From contig CAKZNT010000047.1 in NCBI GenBank assembly GCA_937132065.1, forward strand, positions 1 to 64,000: a DNA stretch of 64,000 nucleotides, given 5' to 3'. This DNA is from an uncultured Loktanella sp. (GTDB lineage: Bacteria; Pseudomonadota; Alphaproteobacteria; Rhodobacterales; Rhodobacteraceae). Shown here in pieces: positions 1 through 10,212 of this stretch. The position numbers were made by a program, and so were the translations under genes. The notes below the pieces were generated by a model that worked only from the letters and a program-made list of their open reading frames with translations, ran no database searches and was not told the DNA's origin. Numbering within the stretch: position 1 is the first letter of the stretch; every line of letters begins with the position of its first letter.

Positions 1-99
1 AGTGTCAGTAGTATCATCAGTAGTATTATCTGTCTCGGTTTGGCTTGTACAGCTAAACATGGCTAGCAATACAAATATACTCCAATATAGTTTTTTCAT
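1..99 (-). CDS. N-terminus of a lipoprotein (partial, runs off window)
   Basis: Reading leftward from the ATG at 99, 33 codons stay open to base 1. The peptide starts MKKLYWSIFVLLAMFSC and continues with a Thr/Asp-rich stretch. This is a lysine-rich n-region, a hydrophobic core and a cysteine at residue 17, the layout of a type II (lipoprotein) signal peptide followed by a low-complexity tether. The lipobox (M-F-S-C) is loose, and no Shine-Dalgarno is visible, both common in Bacteroidota. Codons are AT-rich, unlike every other gene in the window. The function beyond an exported lipoprotein cannot be told. Confidence 0.5.
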   Translation of the reverse strand, partial: MKKLYWSIFVLLAMFSCTSQTETDNTTDDTTDT

Positions 100-467
100 G
101 GTTGCCTTTTGGATTAGAATTCAAGAATTTGGTTTAAAAACAATAATTTGAATGTTCTAAGTTAAATATTTCTATCGTGTCTTCAAAACAAACATTTATT
201 TATTTTATTCCATAAAAAATATTTATCAAAAAAACGAATCAGTATAGTTAGAATATTCTAACTATACTGATTCGTTAATGGTATTTTATAGCTCCTTATT
301 TAGTTTTATTAAATAAGCTAATCTCAGAAAAATAAATTAATTGATTTTAAAAACCTTTGACTAATTTTCACAAATAATTTTAGGATTCAGGATAGTCATC
401 AAGAGGGTTTGATTTTTTGAAATTTTTCATGAGTAAGATAAGATTAAAAAATAAATTTCACTCAGAA
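100..467. other. AT-rich segment foreign to the rest of the window
   Basis: By hand count bases 121-240 are about 19% G+C, while everything right of about 475 is GC-rich. The segment holds the upstream region of the lipoprotein gene and a perfect palindrome, and no convincing complete gene. A short leftward frame ending near 383 (M-K-N-F-K-K-S-N-P-L-D-D-Y-P-E-S, ATG at 430) could be the tail of a gene cut by the junction, but this is weak. The composition break coincides with the point where gltX stops matching its family. Confidence 0.7.
233..276 (-). terminator. Perfect 44-bp palindrome, probable terminator for a leftward gene
   Basis: Bases 233-254 are the exact reverse complement of 255-276 (22-bp arms, centre AATATT). 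Read leftward, the hairpin is followed by seven T (bases 226-232), as in an intrinsic terminator. It would end transcription of a gene lying to the right, which the junction near 470 has replaced. A palindrome without any loop could also be a protein site or a product of amplification. Confidence 0.5.
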
Positions 468-1637
468 TTATACTGTATCAAGTTGTTTTGCCGCCTTCTC
501 GTCTGGTGTTATCGGACGGGACGTCAAGACAAAGTGTGCTTTTTCAATAAGTTCCGGAAATGTTTTTGCGCGTTCTTTGAGGCAGTAAAGCGCGGATTCT
601 AACCCTAAAGATTGTGTCGGTGTCAATGCGGGCAGTCCAGCGGCACCCAGATAAGCCTCACATTCGCGCCGCAATGCAGCATCATCCATAACGGCAATAT
701 GCTGCCCACAGATGTTTTCGAGCTTCTTAAGATCAAATTGGGCCGCACCCCGTCGAATGCCTTTCAGATCAAACCACACTTGCGCTTGTGCATCTGTGAA
801 AAATTCATCGTCGCCGTGGCTCCAGCCAAGGCGCGTCAGGTAGTTGCGCATGCCCGCTGCGGGATAGCCCATCGCCTGATATTCAGCCGCGCCAGTCGCG
901 CCATGCCGTTTGGACAATTTCTTGCCGTCAGGCCCGAAAATGAGCGGAATATGCGCCAGAACAGGCTTGGTCCAACCCATCGCTGTGTAAATCAGGTTTT
1001 GACGGAAGGAATTGGCGAGGTGATCATCGCCGCGCACCACATGGGTCACGCCCATATCGTGATCGTCCACAACAACCGCCAGCATATAGACGGGCGTGCC
1101 ATCAGAGCGTAGCAGAATCATGTCGTCGAGTTGATCGTTTGACCACGTCACATCGCCTTGCACCTCGTCTGTCAGGGTTGTTGTGCCCTCACGGGGCGCC
1201 TTGACGCGGATCACATAGGGCAGGTCGGGATGATCGGCATCTGCCACATCGCGCCACGGGGACCGGAAGAGCGTCGATGTCTTGTCTGCGCGCGCCTTTT
1301 CGCGGAAGGCTTCGATTTCGTCCTGCGTGGCAAAGCACTTATAGGCATCGCCCTGCGCCAGCATTTGATTGGCGACCTCGGCGTGGCGGGCCGCGTTGTC
1401 GTTCTGGCTGGTCGGTTCGCCGTCCCAGTCAAGACCCAGCCACGTCAGGCCGTCAAGGATCGCCTGCGTGTTTTCGTCCGTCGAGCGCGTTCTGTCGGTA
1501 TCCTCGATGCGCAACAGGAACTTTCCGCCCCGACCACGCGCGTAAAGCCAGTTGAAAAGGGCGGTGCGAGCGCCCCCAATATGAAGCGCACCTGTAGGTG
1601 ACGGGGCAAAGCGGGTGACGACGGGATCTTGGGACAT
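468..1637 (-). CDS. gltX: Glutamate-tRNA ligase, C-terminus missing
   Basis: Class I aminoacyl-tRNA synthetase that charges tRNA-Glu. The class signatures are intact: HIGG at residues 19-22 in the FAPSPTG context, and KKLSKR at 239-244. The frame ends after 389 residues (K-Q-L-D-T-V, then TAA at 468-470), whereas family members of this type are about 440-470 residues. So roughly the last 50 residues of the anticodon-binding domain are absent. The loss falls exactly where the sequence turns AT-rich, so the stop codon belongs to the foreign segment and not to the gene. Roseobacters often carry two gltX copies, so real loss of one could be tolerated. The identity is safe; whether the truncation exists in the cell is not. 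Confidence 0.85.
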   Translation of the reverse strand: MSQDPVVTRFAPSPTGALHIGGARTALFNWLYARGRGGKFLLRIEDTDRTRSTDENTQAILDGLTWLGLDWDGEPTSQNDNAARHAEVANQMLAQGDAYKCFATQDEIEAFREKARADKTSTLFRSPWRDVADADHPDLPYVIRVKAPREGTTTLTDEVQGDVTWSNDQLDDMILLRSDGTPVYMLAVVVDDHDMGVTHVVRGDDHLANSFRQNLIYTAMGWTKPVLAHIPLIFGPDGKKLSKRHGATGAAEYQAMGYPAAGMRNYLTRLGWSHGDDEFFTDAQAQVWFDLKGIRRGAAQFDLKKLENICGQHIAVMDDAALRRECEAYLGAAGLPALTPTQSLGLESALYCLKERAKTFPELIEKAHFVLTSRPITPDEKAAKQLDTV

Positions 1638-1718
1638 GAAATTAACCTCTTATTCATCATCATAAACGAATGATGACTGGTGTGGTGCGGGGATACTAAG
1701 GCTAGGGGCGAGAGACAA

Positions 1719-3812
1719 GTGCGGGCACTTGCGAACATTGAAATAGCCCTGTTGGCCCAACGCGGTCATTTGTTCTGCTGGACACCTGTGTTTATTGGCA
1801 TCGGTGTTGGCGGCTATTTCGCCTTGCCGACCGAGCCTGATCCGCTTGTGTTTGTGGCTCTCGCGCTGCCGATGGTGTTGCTGTTACTGGTCGCGCGCAT
1901 TATCCGCACGTCGATTGCGCCTCTTCTTGTGGCGCTATGTCTGGTCGGGCTTGGGGCTTGCGCTGCGAAATATCGCACCCAAAGTCTCGCTGCACCTGTT
2001 CTCTCGTTTCGCTATTACGGGCCAATCGAGGGCCGTATCGTCAATATTGATCGCTCGAGCAGTGACGCGGTCCGCCTGACGCTGGATCGCGTTCACCTTG
2101 CGCGGATGCAAACCCATAAAACCCCAGAGCGGGTGCGGGTGTCGTTACATGGCAACCAATGGGGCGCGGTGCTTAACCCGGGCGACGTGGTGATGACCAC
2201 GGGCCATTTGTCGCCCCCCGCTGGCCCCGCCGAGCCGTATGGGTTCAACTTTCAGCGCCACGCGTGGTTTTTACAAATTGGCGGCGTTGGTTATACGCGC
2301 AACCCCGTGCTGCGGCTTGAGGCGGTGAGCAAACGGGGATTGGGCTTGTGGATTTTCACCCAGCGTATGGCCCTTGCCGATGCTGTGCGCCGCGAGATCA
2401 AGGGGGAGGCGGGTGCGTTTGCCGCCGCAATCATGACTGGTGACAGATCAGCAATGTCCCAACAGACCATTGCGCAACTTCGGGCGACCAACCTTGCGCA
2501 TTTGCTGGCAATCTCGGGGCTGCACATGGGGCTATTGACCGGATTCGTCTTTGGAGTGTTGCGGGTCGGGCTTGCGCTTGTGCCGTGGATAACGCTGCGG
2601 GTGGCCACCAAGAAGGTCGCGGCAGTGGTCGCAATGATTGTTGGCGCGGGCTATCTTGCGCTTTCGGGGGGGAGTGTGGCGACCGAGCGGGCCTATATCA
2701 TGGTGGCCGTGATGCTGGTGGCGGTGATCCTTGATCGACGGGCGCTGACGCTGCGCGCGGTTGCAATGGCGGCGACACTTGTGCTGCTGTTCCAGCCAGA
2801 AGCCCTTGTTGGTCCCGGTTTCCAGATGTCTTTTGCTGCAACGACTGCGCTTGTGTTGGTCTTCGGTCAGATGCGCCGGTTTGACCTGCAACGGCTGCCA
2901 AAATGGGCGCGTGTCGTGTTGTCGGTGGTGTTGTCATCAGGGGTGGCGGGGCTGGCGACCGCGCCGTTCGCGGCGGCCCATTTCAACCAGTTCGCTCATT
3001 TTGGTCTTGTGGCCAATGTGCTGAGCGTGCCGTTGATGGGGGCGGTCGTGATGCCCGCTGCGGTTATGGCGGTCTGTCTTGCGCCATTCGGACTATGGGG
3101 CGTCGCCCTGTGGGTGATGGAAAAGGGGTTATTGTGGATCCTCTATGTGGCTGCGCGAGTGGCGGCGATCGAGGGTGGTGTCGGGAAAATCCATGCGCCG
3201 CAATCTGGTGTGTTGCCCTTGCTGGCGCTGGGGCTTTTGTGGCTGGCGCTATGGCAAGGTAAGGCGCGGATGGCGGGCGGCGCAATCGCGCTCTGCGCTG
3301 GAGTTCTCTGGATGCAGTCCACGCGGCCTGCCGTGTTGATCGCGGATAACGGGAGCCTGATTGGCGTGATGCGCGATGAGGGGCGCGCGCTCAACAAAGC
3401 CAAGGGAAACAGCTTTGTTGCGGGCATCTGGCTAGAGAATGACGGGGATGCGGCCTCGCAAGAGATGGCGGCCAATCGTAGCGGCGCGGCACAAATCAAC
3501 AGGCGTACAATGGTCGAGATCGGGCGCTGGCGCGTGCTTCAGGTGTCGGGCAAAGTCGCGCTTGCGGCCCTGAATGATTGTGACGGCGCGGATGTTCTGG
3601 TGTTGAACGGCATAGACGCGGTCACGCGGCCATGCGTTGTCTATGACCTCAAAACGATGCGCGCCACGGGGGCGCTTGCGCTTGACCTCATGGACAATGG
3701 CGACCTTGCGATCACAACAGCAAGTGACGTGACGGGCCGCCGCCCATGGAACATGGCCCATCAGGGGCAGCGGAGCAGTCGCATTCTCGCTCTATCGACA
3801 CATCAGGAGTAG
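1719..3812 (+). CDS. comEC: ComEC/Rec2-type DNA uptake channel protein
   Basis: Polytopic inner-membrane protein of the ComEC/Rec2 family, which carries single-stranded DNA across the membrane in natural transformation. The signature [10 protein letters not shown] lies near residues 262-272 and is followed by many hydrophobic helices. The N-terminal 180 residues resemble the DUF4131 region. The C-terminal part after the last helix is short and does not show a complete metallo-beta-lactamase domain. I chose the GTG at 1719 (V-R-A-L-A-N-I-E) because it has a purine-rich AGGGGCGAG upstream and fits homologues; an in-frame GTG at 1680 is possible. It is divergent from gltX and its last 10 bases overlap the end of lexA on the other strand. 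Confidence 0.88.
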   Translation: MRALANIEIALLAQRGHLFCWTPVFIGIGVGGYFALPTEPDPLVFVALALPMVLLLLVARIIRTSIAPLLVALCLVGLGACAAKYRTQSLAAPVLSFRYYGPIEGRIVNIDRSSSDAVRLTLDRVHLARMQTHKTPERVRVSLHGNQWGAVLNPGDVVMTTGHLSPPAGPAEPYGFNFQRHAWFLQIGGVGYTRNPVLRLEAVSKRGLGLWIFTQRMALADAVRREIKGEAGAFAAAIMTGDRSAMSQQTIAQLRATNLAHLLAISGLHMGLLTGFVFGVLRVGLALVPWITLRVATKKVAAVVAMIVGAGYLALSGGSVATERAYIMVAVMLVAVILDRRALTLRAVAMAATLVLLFQPEALVGPGFQMSFAATTALVLVFGQMRRFDLQRLPKWARVVLSVVLSSGVAGLATAPFAAAHFNQFAHFGLVANVLSVPLMGAVVMPAAVMAVCLAPFGLWGVALWVMEKGLLWILYVAARVAAIEGGVGKIHAPQSGVLPLLALGLLWLALWQGKARMAGGAIALCAGVLWMQSTRPAVLIADNGSLIGVMRDEGRALNKAKGNSFVAGIWLENDGDAASQEMAANRSGAAQINRRTMVEIGRWRVLQVSGKVALAALNDCDGADVLVLNGIDAVTRPCVVYDLKTMRATGALALDLMDNGDLAITTASDVTGRRPWNMAHQGQRSSRILALSTHQE

Positions 3813-4492
3813 GTGCGGATAAGGCCGACCAGCTTTCCTTGCACTTTCACCTGATCGTCGCGGTAAACCTGCGTTGCCATCGTCGCGTTTGCAGGCTCGA
3901 GGGCGATGGTGCTTCCGGTCTGGCGGAACCGCTTGAGCGTGGCTTCCTGATCTTCGACCAAGGCCACAACGATATCGCCGTTGGATGCGTTTTGAGTTTC
4001 GCGAATGACAACCACATCACCGTCATTGATGCCCGCTTCGATCATCGATTCACCGCGCACCTCAAGGGCGTAATGGGCGCCTTGGCCAAGCATGGCCTGT
4101 GGCACGGCGATGTTGTGGGACACCTCGGAGATAGCCGCGATCGGCGTGCCTGCCGCGATGCGCCCCATCACAGGCAGTTCTGTTGCGGCAATTTCAACGG
4201 TCTTGGCGGTCGCGGGAATGCTATCGGGGCGGTCCCCTTCAATGACGCGCGGCGAAAAGCCCGCTTTCGTCTGCATTGAATCGGGAAGTTTCACGATTTC
4301 GAGGGCACGGGCACGGTGCGCAAGGCGGCGGATAAAGCCGCGCTCTTCCAAGGCCGTAATCAACCGATGGATGCCGGATTTGGACCGCAAATCCAACGCT
4401 TCTTTCATCTCGTCGAACGAAGGCGGCACGCCGTCCCGTTGCACCCGCTTGTGAATGAATTCCAACAGGTCGAGTTGTTTCTTCGTTAGCAT
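3803..4492 (-). CDS. lexA: LexA SOS repressor
   Basis: Represses DNA-damage genes and cleaves itself when RecA filaments form. Taking the ATG at 4492 (M-L-T-K-K-Q) gives 229 residues. There is an N-terminal winged helix (residues 1-65) and a C-terminal S24 protease domain. Cleavage site Ala114-Gly115, catalytic Ser149 in GESM and Lys187 in ATLKRF are all visible. A perfect alphaproteobacterial SOS box lies 36 bp upstream, so it should regulate itself. An in-frame ATG at 4525 would add 11 residues, but it sits next to the SOS box and breaks the family start. It lies downstream of moeA on the same strand and converges with comEC. Confidence 0.95.
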   Translation of the reverse strand: MLTKKQLDLLEFIHKRVQRDGVPPSFDEMKEALDLRSKSGIHRLITALEERGFIRRLAHRARALEIVKLPDSMQTKAGFSPRVIEGDRPDSIPATAKTVEIAATELPVMGRIAAGTPIAAISEVSHNIAVPQAMLGQGAHYALEVRGESMIEAGINDGDVVVIRETQNASNGDIVVALVEDQEATLKRFRQTGSTIALEPANATMATQVYRDDQVKVQGKLVGLIRTYS

Positions 4493-4527
4493 AATCGGCT
4501 CCCCGCATGGTGACACGTTTTGCATAC

Positions 4528-4542
4528 GTTCTACGCATGTTC
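4528..4542 (-). promoter_or_regulatory. SOS box (LexA operator)
   Basis: GTTC-TACGCAT-GTTC, an exact match to the alphaproteobacterial LexA site GTTC-N7-GTTC, placed between moeA and lexA. It implies a separate, damage-inducible lexA promoter inside the leftward gene row. Confidence 0.85.
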
Positions 4543-4570
4543 TTGTTTTGTGTCAACGCTCCTAGGCGCA

Positions 4571-5746
4571 CTAGGCGAGTTTGATGACCTCTAGCCTATC
4601 ACCGGGGAGGCGCGTGCCATCGTTGGGCGCGCGCACCGCGAGGCAGTTGGCATTTGCCAAGACGGTCAACAGGGCGCTATCTTGCCGCTCGAATACGTGC
4701 AGCCCGCTGTCATCAAGCCTTGCCCGCATATAGTGTTCGCGCGGGCCGTTCGGGCCGAGTGTGTTTGTCAGCTTGGCGGTAATACGCGGGGCGGCAACAG
4801 CGGCCAACCCCTGCATCTTGCGCAGTACAGGCAGCACAAAGATATGACCGCAGACCATTGCCGAAACGGGATTACCAGGCAATCCGATCATCACAGCCTT
4901 GCCCATCTTGCCCGCCATCAGTGGCTTGCCCGGGCGCATCGCAATTTTGTAAAATGCGCGCTCCATGCCCTTGGCCGCGGCGACATGTCCGACGAGGTCG
5001 TGATCCCCGACAGATGCCCCGCCAATCGAGATAATCAGATCCGCATCGGCTGCAAGGTCAAAGGCCAACTCCAGTGACAGGGTATTGTCGCGCGCGATTG
5101 GCAACATGCGCGGGGTTGCACCGTGCTGCGCCAAGAGCGCCGCAAGCCCGTAGCTATTGGATGCAACAATCTGGTCGGGCGCGGGCGTTTCTCCGGGCTG
5201 GACCAATTCGTCACCTGTGGCGATGATCGCCACCACCGGTTTGCGCGTCACAGGCACGTTCGCGATATTCATCGCTGCAAGCAGGGCGATGTCAGACGCG
5301 CTCAGGACACGGGGGGCGTTGATAGGATCACCGCTGCGAAAATCGGCGCCAGCGGGGCGCACATAGGCATTCGTGTCGAGAGTTTCTCCAAGGGTGATCA
5401 TGTCGCCATCGCGGGTGACATCTTCCTGTATGATCACGCGGGTCGCGCCCGTTGGCATTGGCGCACCTGTGAAAATACGGGCCGCCGTGCCTTGCGTCAC
5501 CTCTCCATCAAAGCGATGCCCCGCCGCTGCTTCTCCAATGACACGCAGCGTAGCCCCCGCATGTGCATCCGCGTCACAAACCGCATATCCATCCATTGCA
5601 GAGGCCGCAAAGGGCGGCTGGTCACGGCGGGCATGCACGGCCTGCGACAAAACACGCCCCGCCGCCTCGCGCAAAGGCACGGTCTCGGTTTCAAGCGGCG
5701 CGACGAGATCAAAGAGCAAAGCGAGAGCGTCAGCGGTTGGGATCAT
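4571..5746 (-). CDS. moeA: Molybdopterin molybdenumtransferase MoeA
   Basis: Inserts molybdate into adenylylated molybdopterin, the last step to molybdenum cofactor. At 391 residues it is full length for the family. Visible signatures are the N-terminal AMDGYA motif, [18 protein letters not shown] and [11 protein letters not shown]. Its ATG overlaps the moaC stop by 4 bases (ATGA), so translation is coupled. The gene ends the trpG-trpD-trpC-moaC-moeA row, with lexA following under its own SOS box. Confidence 0.94.
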   Translation of the reverse strand: MIPTADALALLFDLVAPLETETVPLREAAGRVLSQAVHARRDQPPFAASAMDGYAVCDADAHAGATLRVIGEAAAGHRFDGEVTQGTAARIFTGAPMPTGATRVIIQEDVTRDGDMITLGETLDTNAYVRPAGADFRSGDPINAPRVLSASDIALLAAMNIANVPVTRKPVVAIIATGDELVQPGETPAPDQIVASNSYGLAALLAQHGATPRMLPIARDNTLSLELAFDLAADADLIISIGGASVGDHDLVGHVAAAKGMERAFYKIAMRPGKPLMAGKMGKAVMIGLPGNPVSAMVCGHIFVLPVLRKMQGLAAVAAPRITAKLTNTLGPNGPREHYMRARLDDSGLHVFERQDSALLTVLANANCLAVRAPNDGTRLPGDRLEVIKLA

Positions 5747-6222
5747 GAGTTCTCGAAGCGCCCCGATTTACCGCCGTCTTTCAGGGTGACGCGGATGCCG
5801 CCGATTTCCATGTCTTTTTGCACGGCTTTGACCATGTCGTGAATGGTGAGGGTTGCGACAGAGACAGCAGTGAGCGCTTCCATCTCGACGCCTGTCTGAC
5901 CCGTTGTTTTGACCGTGGCTGTGACCCGCACACCGGGAAGGGCGGGGTCAGGGGTGAGGTCAACGGTCACCTTGGTGATCGGAAGCGGATGGCACAGCGG
6001 GATCAGCTCGGCTGTTTTCTTGGCGCCCATGATCCCCGCAAGACGAGCAATACCCAGCACATCGCCCTTGGCAGCGCGCCCCTCGCTCACAAGGGCAAGG
6101 GTTTCGGGCGTCATGGTGATATGGCCCTCGGCCACCGCGATGCGGGAGCTGACCGGTTTTCCGGACACATCGACCATATGGGCCTGACCCGCCGCGTCAA
6201 AATGGCTTAGCTTGTCCGCCAT
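5743..6222 (-). CDS. moaC: Cyclic pyranopterin monophosphate synthase MoaC
   Basis: Converts the 3',8-cyclo-GTP made by MoaA into cyclic pyranopterin, the first committed intermediate of molybdenum cofactor. It has 159 residues, as usual. The motifs [15 protein letters not shown] and [14 protein letters not shown] and the C-terminal [15 protein letters not shown] with its catalytic Asp and Lys are present. It shares one base with the trpC stop and four with moeA, so it is part of the same transcript. moaA is not in the window. Confidence 0.94.
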   Translation of the reverse strand: MADKLSHFDAAGQAHMVDVSGKPVSSRIAVAEGHITMTPETLALVSEGRAAKGDVLGIARLAGIMGAKKTAELIPLCHPLPITKVTVDLTPDPALPGVRVTATVKTTGQTGVEMEALTAVSVATLTIHDMVKAVQKDMEIGGIRVTLKDGGKSGRFENS

Positions 6223-7028
6223 TACATGCCGCCAGATGTCAGCGGATTGGCCAGTAGCGTGCGGGTCGCGGCCGCGACATCGTCTTGACGCATCAAGCTT
6301 TCGCCAATCAGGAAGCTGCGCGCGCCGTAACGCGCCATATCAGCCAGATCAGCGGGGGTTGTCAGGCCGCTTTCGCAGACGATCAGCCGATCGGCGGGGA
6401 CCATGCGCGAGAGGGTGCGGGTGGTATCCAGAGAGGTCTCAAATGTCTTGAGGTTGCGATTGTTGATTCCCATGAGCGGGGATTTCAGCGCCGTTGCCCG
6501 CTCCAGTTCGGGGGCGTCGTGCACTTCGATCAGCACATCCATGCCCCAAGCAAATGCGGCATCCTCGAGCTCTTGGGCCTGCGCGTCAGACACAGAGGCC
6601 ATGATGATCAGGATGCAATCAGCGCCTAGGGCGCGGGCCTCGGCGACTTGGTAGGTGTCATACATGAAATCCTTGCGTAGGGCGGGCAGGGATGTGGCCG
6701 CGCGGGCCGCGACCAGATAGCTGTCGTCGCCTTGAAACGAAGGGGCATCTGTCAACACCGACAGACAGGTCGCGCCACCGGCCTCATAGGCTTGCGCAAG
6801 CGCGGGCGGATCAAAGTCGGCGCGGATCAACCCTTTGGACGGGCTGGCCTTTTTCACCTCGGCAATGAGGCCATACCCCTCGCGCGAGGCATCGAGCAGG
6901 CTGGCCGCAAACCCGCGTGTCGGGCTGGCATCTGCGGCGCGGGCTTCGACCTCACCAAGTGGAGTGGCCGCTTTGCGCGCGGCAACATCGTCTAGTTTAT
7001 AGGCTTTGATTTTGTCGAGAACGTTCAT
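6222..7028 (-). CDS. trpC: Indole-3-glycerol-phosphate synthase
   Basis: Closes the indole ring from CdRP in tryptophan synthesis. It is a single-function TIM barrel of 268 residues with no fused TrpF domain. The substrate-site motif [12 protein letters not shown] (about residues 56-67), [15 protein letters not shown] and the phosphate loop FLIGESLMR are clear. It overlaps trpD by 4 bases and moaC by 1. Confidence 0.95.
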   Translation of the reverse strand: MNVLDKIKAYKLDDVAARKAATPLGEVEARAADASPTRGFAASLLDASREGYGLIAEVKKASPSKGLIRADFDPPALAQAYEAGGATCLSVLTDAPSFQGDDSYLVAARAATSLPALRKDFMYDTYQVAEARALGADCILIIMASVSDAQAQELEDAAFAWGMDVLIEVHDAPELERATALKSPLMGINNRNLKTFETSLDTTRTLSRMVPADRLIVCESGLTTPADLADMARYGARSFLIGESLMRQDDVAAATRTLLANPLTSGGM

Positions 7029-8044
7029 GCTTTGCCTTGTGAAATCTGAGCGAGGGTTGTCAGCGCGTTCAGGGCCGCGCCGCTATCAATACTTGTTTGC
7101 GCCAATGCAACGCCACTGCGCAGGTCGTCAGCCTTGCCCGCAACAAGAAGTGCGGCGGCGGCGTTCAGCAAAACGGCATCGCGATACGCGCCTTTTTGGC
7201 CGTTGAGGAGCGCGCGCAGTGCATCGGCGTTCTCTTCTGGCGTGCCACCGATAATCGCGCTGAACGGATGCACGGGCAGGCCTGCGTCCTGAGGCGTGAT
7301 CTCGAATTCGGTGACTGCGCCATCCTTGATCTGTGCCACCCATGATACGCCTGTGATCGTCAACTCGTCGGTTCCGTCAGAGCCGTGAACAAGCCACGCG
7401 GATGTTGTGCCCAGTTGCAGCAACGTGTCTGCCATCGGGCGGATCAATGCGCGCGAGAATGCGCCAGTAAGTTGACATTTCACCCCCGCAGGATTGGTCA
7501 GAGGCCCAAGGATGTTAAAGATGGTGCGCGTGCCAAGTTCGGCCCGCGTTGGCATCACATGCTTGATCGCAGGGTGGTGCATCGGGGCCATCATGAAGCC
7601 GATACCGGCCTCTGCAATGGCGCGCTCGACGACATCGGGGCCAACCATGACGTTGATGCCCATCTGGCCCTGCACGTCAGCCGTGCCAGACTTGGACGAC
7701 AGGTTGCGGTTGCCGTGTTTTGCGACCGTCACGCCTGCGCCCGCAACCACAAAGGCCGTAGCGGTCGAGATGTTGAGGGTGTGCTTGCCGTCACCGCCTG
7801 TGCCCACGATATCCATGGCGTCAGCGGGGGCTTTGACAGGCAGGCATTTGTCGCGCATCACCTTTGCGGCGGCGGCGTATTCGTCCACGGTTTCGCCGCG
7901 CGTGCGCAGCGCCATCAGAAAGCCACCGATCTGGCTTGGCGTGGCATCACCGTCAAAGAGGATACCAAAGGCGGTCTCTGCCTGCGCGCGGGTCAGCGGG
8001 CCGTTGGCTGCGGCGTCAATCAAGGGCTTTAGCGCGTCACTCAT
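7025..8044 (-). CDS. trpD: Anthranilate phosphoribosyltransferase
   Basis: Joins anthranilate to PRPP in the second step of the tryptophan branch. It has 339 residues. The PRPP-binding glycine loop GTGGD is at residues 81-85, followed by [15 protein letters not shown] and [12 protein letters not shown], all typical. It is coupled by 4-base overlaps to trpG upstream and trpC downstream. Confidence 0.95.
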   Translation of the reverse strand: MSDALKPLIDAAANGPLTRAQAETAFGILFDGDATPSQIGGFLMALRTRGETVDEYAAAAKVMRDKCLPVKAPADAMDIVGTGGDGKHTLNISTATAFVVAGAGVTVAKHGNRNLSSKSGTADVQGQMGINVMVGPDVVERAIAEAGIGFMMAPMHHPAIKHVMPTRAELGTRTIFNILGPLTNPAGVKCQLTGAFSRALIRPMADTLLQLGTTSAWLVHGSDGTDELTITGVSWVAQIKDGAVTEFEITPQDAGLPVHPFSAIIGGTPEENADALRALLNGQKGAYRDAVLLNAAAALLVAGKADDLRSGVALAQTSIDSGAALNALTTLAQISQGKA

Positions 8045-8622
8045 GCGGGAACCTTTAGCAAATCAGTGAAATTTTTCAGCATCTTATGACCATGTTCGGA
8101 GGCAATACTTTCGGGGTGGAACTGCACGCCGTGGATCGGCAAAGTCTTGTGTTGCAGCCCCATAATGATGCCATTGTCGAGTTCTGCCGTGATTTCGAGG
8201 CAGTCGGGCAGGCTTTCGCGCTCGACGATCAAGGAGTGGTAGCGCGTGGCCTCGAACGGGTTGGGCAGGTCGCGAAACAGCCCCTTGCCAGTGTGGTGCA
8301 TCGTGCCCATTTTCCCGTGCACGATCTCGCCTGCGCGCACGACCTTGCCACCAAAAGCCTCGCCGATTGTCTGGTGACCGAGACAGACGCCGATCAGCGG
8401 TGTCATTGTCTCTGCCGCAGCTTCCGTCAGGGCCAGACAGATACCCGCTTGCGCAGGGTCACACGGCCCGGGAGACAGCATAATCCCCGCAGGGTTCATC
8501 GCCATCGCCTCTTGCACGTCAATCGCGTCATTGCGCCGCACGACGACGTCTGTGCCCAATTCCCCGAGGTAATGGACCAAATTATAAGTGAAACTGTCGT
8601 AGTTATCGATCAAAAGCAGCAT
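8041..8622 (-). CDS. trpG: Anthranilate synthase component II (glutamine amidotransferase)
   Basis: Supplies ammonia from glutamine to TrpE. I start at the ATG at 8622 ([16 protein letters not shown]), the family start, giving 193 residues; an open frame extends further upstream but has no match to the family. The class I amidotransferase triad is Cys80, His169 and Glu171. The partner trpE is about 1.6 kb upstream on the same strand, separated by a divergent gene, so the two subunits are not co-transcribed. I see no trp leader peptide in front of trpG. Confidence 0.94.
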   Translation of the reverse strand: MLLLIDNYDSFTYNLVHYLGELGTDVVVRRNDAIDVQEAMAMNPAGIMLSPGPCDPAQAGICLALTEAAAETMTPLIGVCLGHQTIGEAFGGKVVRAGEIVHGKMGTMHHTGKGLFRDLPNPFEATRYHSLIVERESLPDCLEITAELDNGIIMGLQHKTLPIHGVQFHPESIASEHGHKMLKNFTDLLKVPA

Positions 8623-8749
8623 GTGTTCGCCTAGTGTCGTGAAATAGGGGCTACCGATCCCTTGCAGGGTAAAGGTATAGTGCAACCTACATGGGCTGAC
8701 AGGCGGGGTAGCGTCAAGGTCGGTCTGACAAATCCGAGGGGACAATTGC

Positions 8750-10162
8750 GTGTTACGAGGCTTATTTACGGGTGGATTATGTGGCTTGGTTGTTGGCGGG
8801 GCGTCTTTGGGCGTGGCGTCTTTGGCGACAGAGCAACCTGCGGGCAATACGCCGCCTGCCGCGCCGCAAGTCACAGCCCCTGAAAGCGCGGACCCGACAA
8901 CGAGCCAGTCACCTGCAAATGTTGCGGATATGACCGATGCCACGCCACAGGATGCAAATGCCGCCCCGCGGGTCGCCACGCCGCAAATCGAGGTGACGCA
9001 GCCGATGGCCGATACCGCCTCTGCGGATGTGCCTGTCGCCGCGATTGAGGTCGAGGATATTTCGGAGCCGATGGAGGCACTTCACCCGCCCGAGGTGATT
9101 GCCGCCAATGAGGAACCAGTGCTTCCGAACCCGCAATCGATTGCGCCGCAAGTCCCTGTAAACGAAGATGATTTGACGATTTCAACCGCGCCGGCAGCCG
9201 TGCCGACCCCCGTCGAAATCGCGGTTTCTGATGAAGAAGAGGCGATGCCGTCAACGATAGATATCGCGGTTCCGACCCCGATTGTGGAGGAGGTTGTTGC
9301 CCTGCCTGCACCATCAATTGTGACGCCTGAGGACACGGCGCCAACTGCGCCGCAGGTCATCACGTTGCCAAGCGCAGATAGTGCGGAACCGAGCATGCCA
9401 ACGGGCGTGAGCGGGGTGAAAGTAAACCGCATTGTGACCCCAGAGGTCGTGGAAGAAACCGTGCCCGAAGCGGCGGAAATTCCAGAGGATGCGCCCGCGA
9501 TCGTGCGCTTTGCCAGCCCGTTTGAGAACCCCGAAAACAAGCCGTTGATGTCGCTGGTTCTGCTTGATGACGGGTCGTTGAATGGGGCGGTTAATGCACT
9601 GAAAACATTAAACTTCCCTGTGACTGTGGTGCTTGATCCGTCACGTCCTGATGCGGCTGAAATGATGGCGGCATATCGCGGCGCGGGGATCGAGGTCGGG
9701 GTGCAGGCCGCTTTGCCTGCGGGCGCAGCACCGACGGACGTCGAGATTGCCTTCGAGGCCACATTTGCAGCACTGCCAGACACCGTCCTTCTGTTTGATG
9801 CGGGTGAAGGTGGCTTGCAGAGTGACCGCGCGGTGATTGATCAGGCGCTTTTGGGTCTCGCTGAAAGTGGACGTGGTTTAGTGAGCGTTTCCAGAGGGTT
9901 GAACACTGCAATGCGCGAGGCTGAAAAGCTGGATGTGCCTGCTGGCGTCATCTTTCGTGATCTCGATAGCGAGGGGCAGGATGCCCGCGTCATCCGCCGC
10001 TTTCTGGATCAGGCCGCATTTCGCGCCCGTCAGGAAAGTGGTGTGATATTGCTTGCGCGTATTCGACCCGACACGATTTCTGCGCTGCAACTTTGGGGCA
10101 CGGCGAACCGTTCGGGACAGGTCGCACTTGCGCCTGTGTCCGCGATTTTACAGGCCGAATAA
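8750..10162 (+). CDS. Divergent polysaccharide deacetylase (YibQ-like) with long Pro/Ala/Glu-rich linker
   Basis: 470 residues from a GTG start. Residues 1-26 form a hydrophobic anchor or signal. Residues about 28-250 are low complexity, rich in Pro, Ala, Glu and Thr, probably an unfolded periplasmic stretch. The C-terminal 210 residues carry the PF04748 deacetylase-like fold, with [27 protein letters not shown] and [10 protein letters not shown]. Family members are thought to act in the envelope, but their substrate is not known. It lies between trpG and trpE on the opposite strand. Both short intergenic spaces around it hold regulatory-looking DNA. Confidence 0.8.
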   Translation: MLRGLFTGGLCGLVVGGASLGVASLATEQPAGNTPPAAPQVTAPESADPTTSQSPANVADMTDATPQDANAAPRVATPQIEVTQPMADTASADVPVAAIEVEDISEPMEALHPPEVIAANEEPVLPNPQSIAPQVPVNEDDLTISTAPAAVPTPVEIAVSDEEEAMPSTIDIAVPTPIVEEVVALPAPSIVTPEDTAPTAPQVITLPSADSAEPSMPTGVSGVKVNRIVTPEVVEETVPEAAEIPEDAPAIVRFASPFENPENKPLMSLVLLDDGSLNGAVNALKTLNFPVTVVLDPSRPDAAEMMAAYRGAGIEVGVQAALPAGAAPTDVEIAFEATFAALPDTVLLFDAGEGGLQSDRAVIDQALLGLAESGRGLVSVSRGLNTAMREAEKLDVPAGVIFRDLDSEGQDARVIRRFLDQAAFRARQESGVILLARIRPDTISALQLWGTANRSGQVALAPVSAILQAE

Positions 10163-10176
10163 GGCCTGTGATTTAC

Positions 10177-10206
10177 GTGCACCAAGCGTGCACCGCGCGT
10201 GCACCG
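10177..10206. repeat. Triplet array of GTGCAC at 11-bp spacing (copy 1)
   Basis: Three copies of the palindromic hexamer GTGCAC start at 10177, 10188 and 10199, exactly 11 bp apart, with the common unit GTGCACCNNGC. The array fills the gap between the convergent ends of the yibQ-like gene and trpE. The same arrangement recurs at 53841-53870. The function is unknown; the helical phasing suggests protein binding, or it may be an intergenic repeat family. Confidence 0.75.
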
Positions 10207-10212
10207 TTCGGA

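Noticed and set aside
8622-8979. N-terminal extension of trpG
   Set aside because: The open frame continues upstream through the divergent gene, but TrpG proteins begin at the [11 protein letters not shown] motif and the extension shows no domain.
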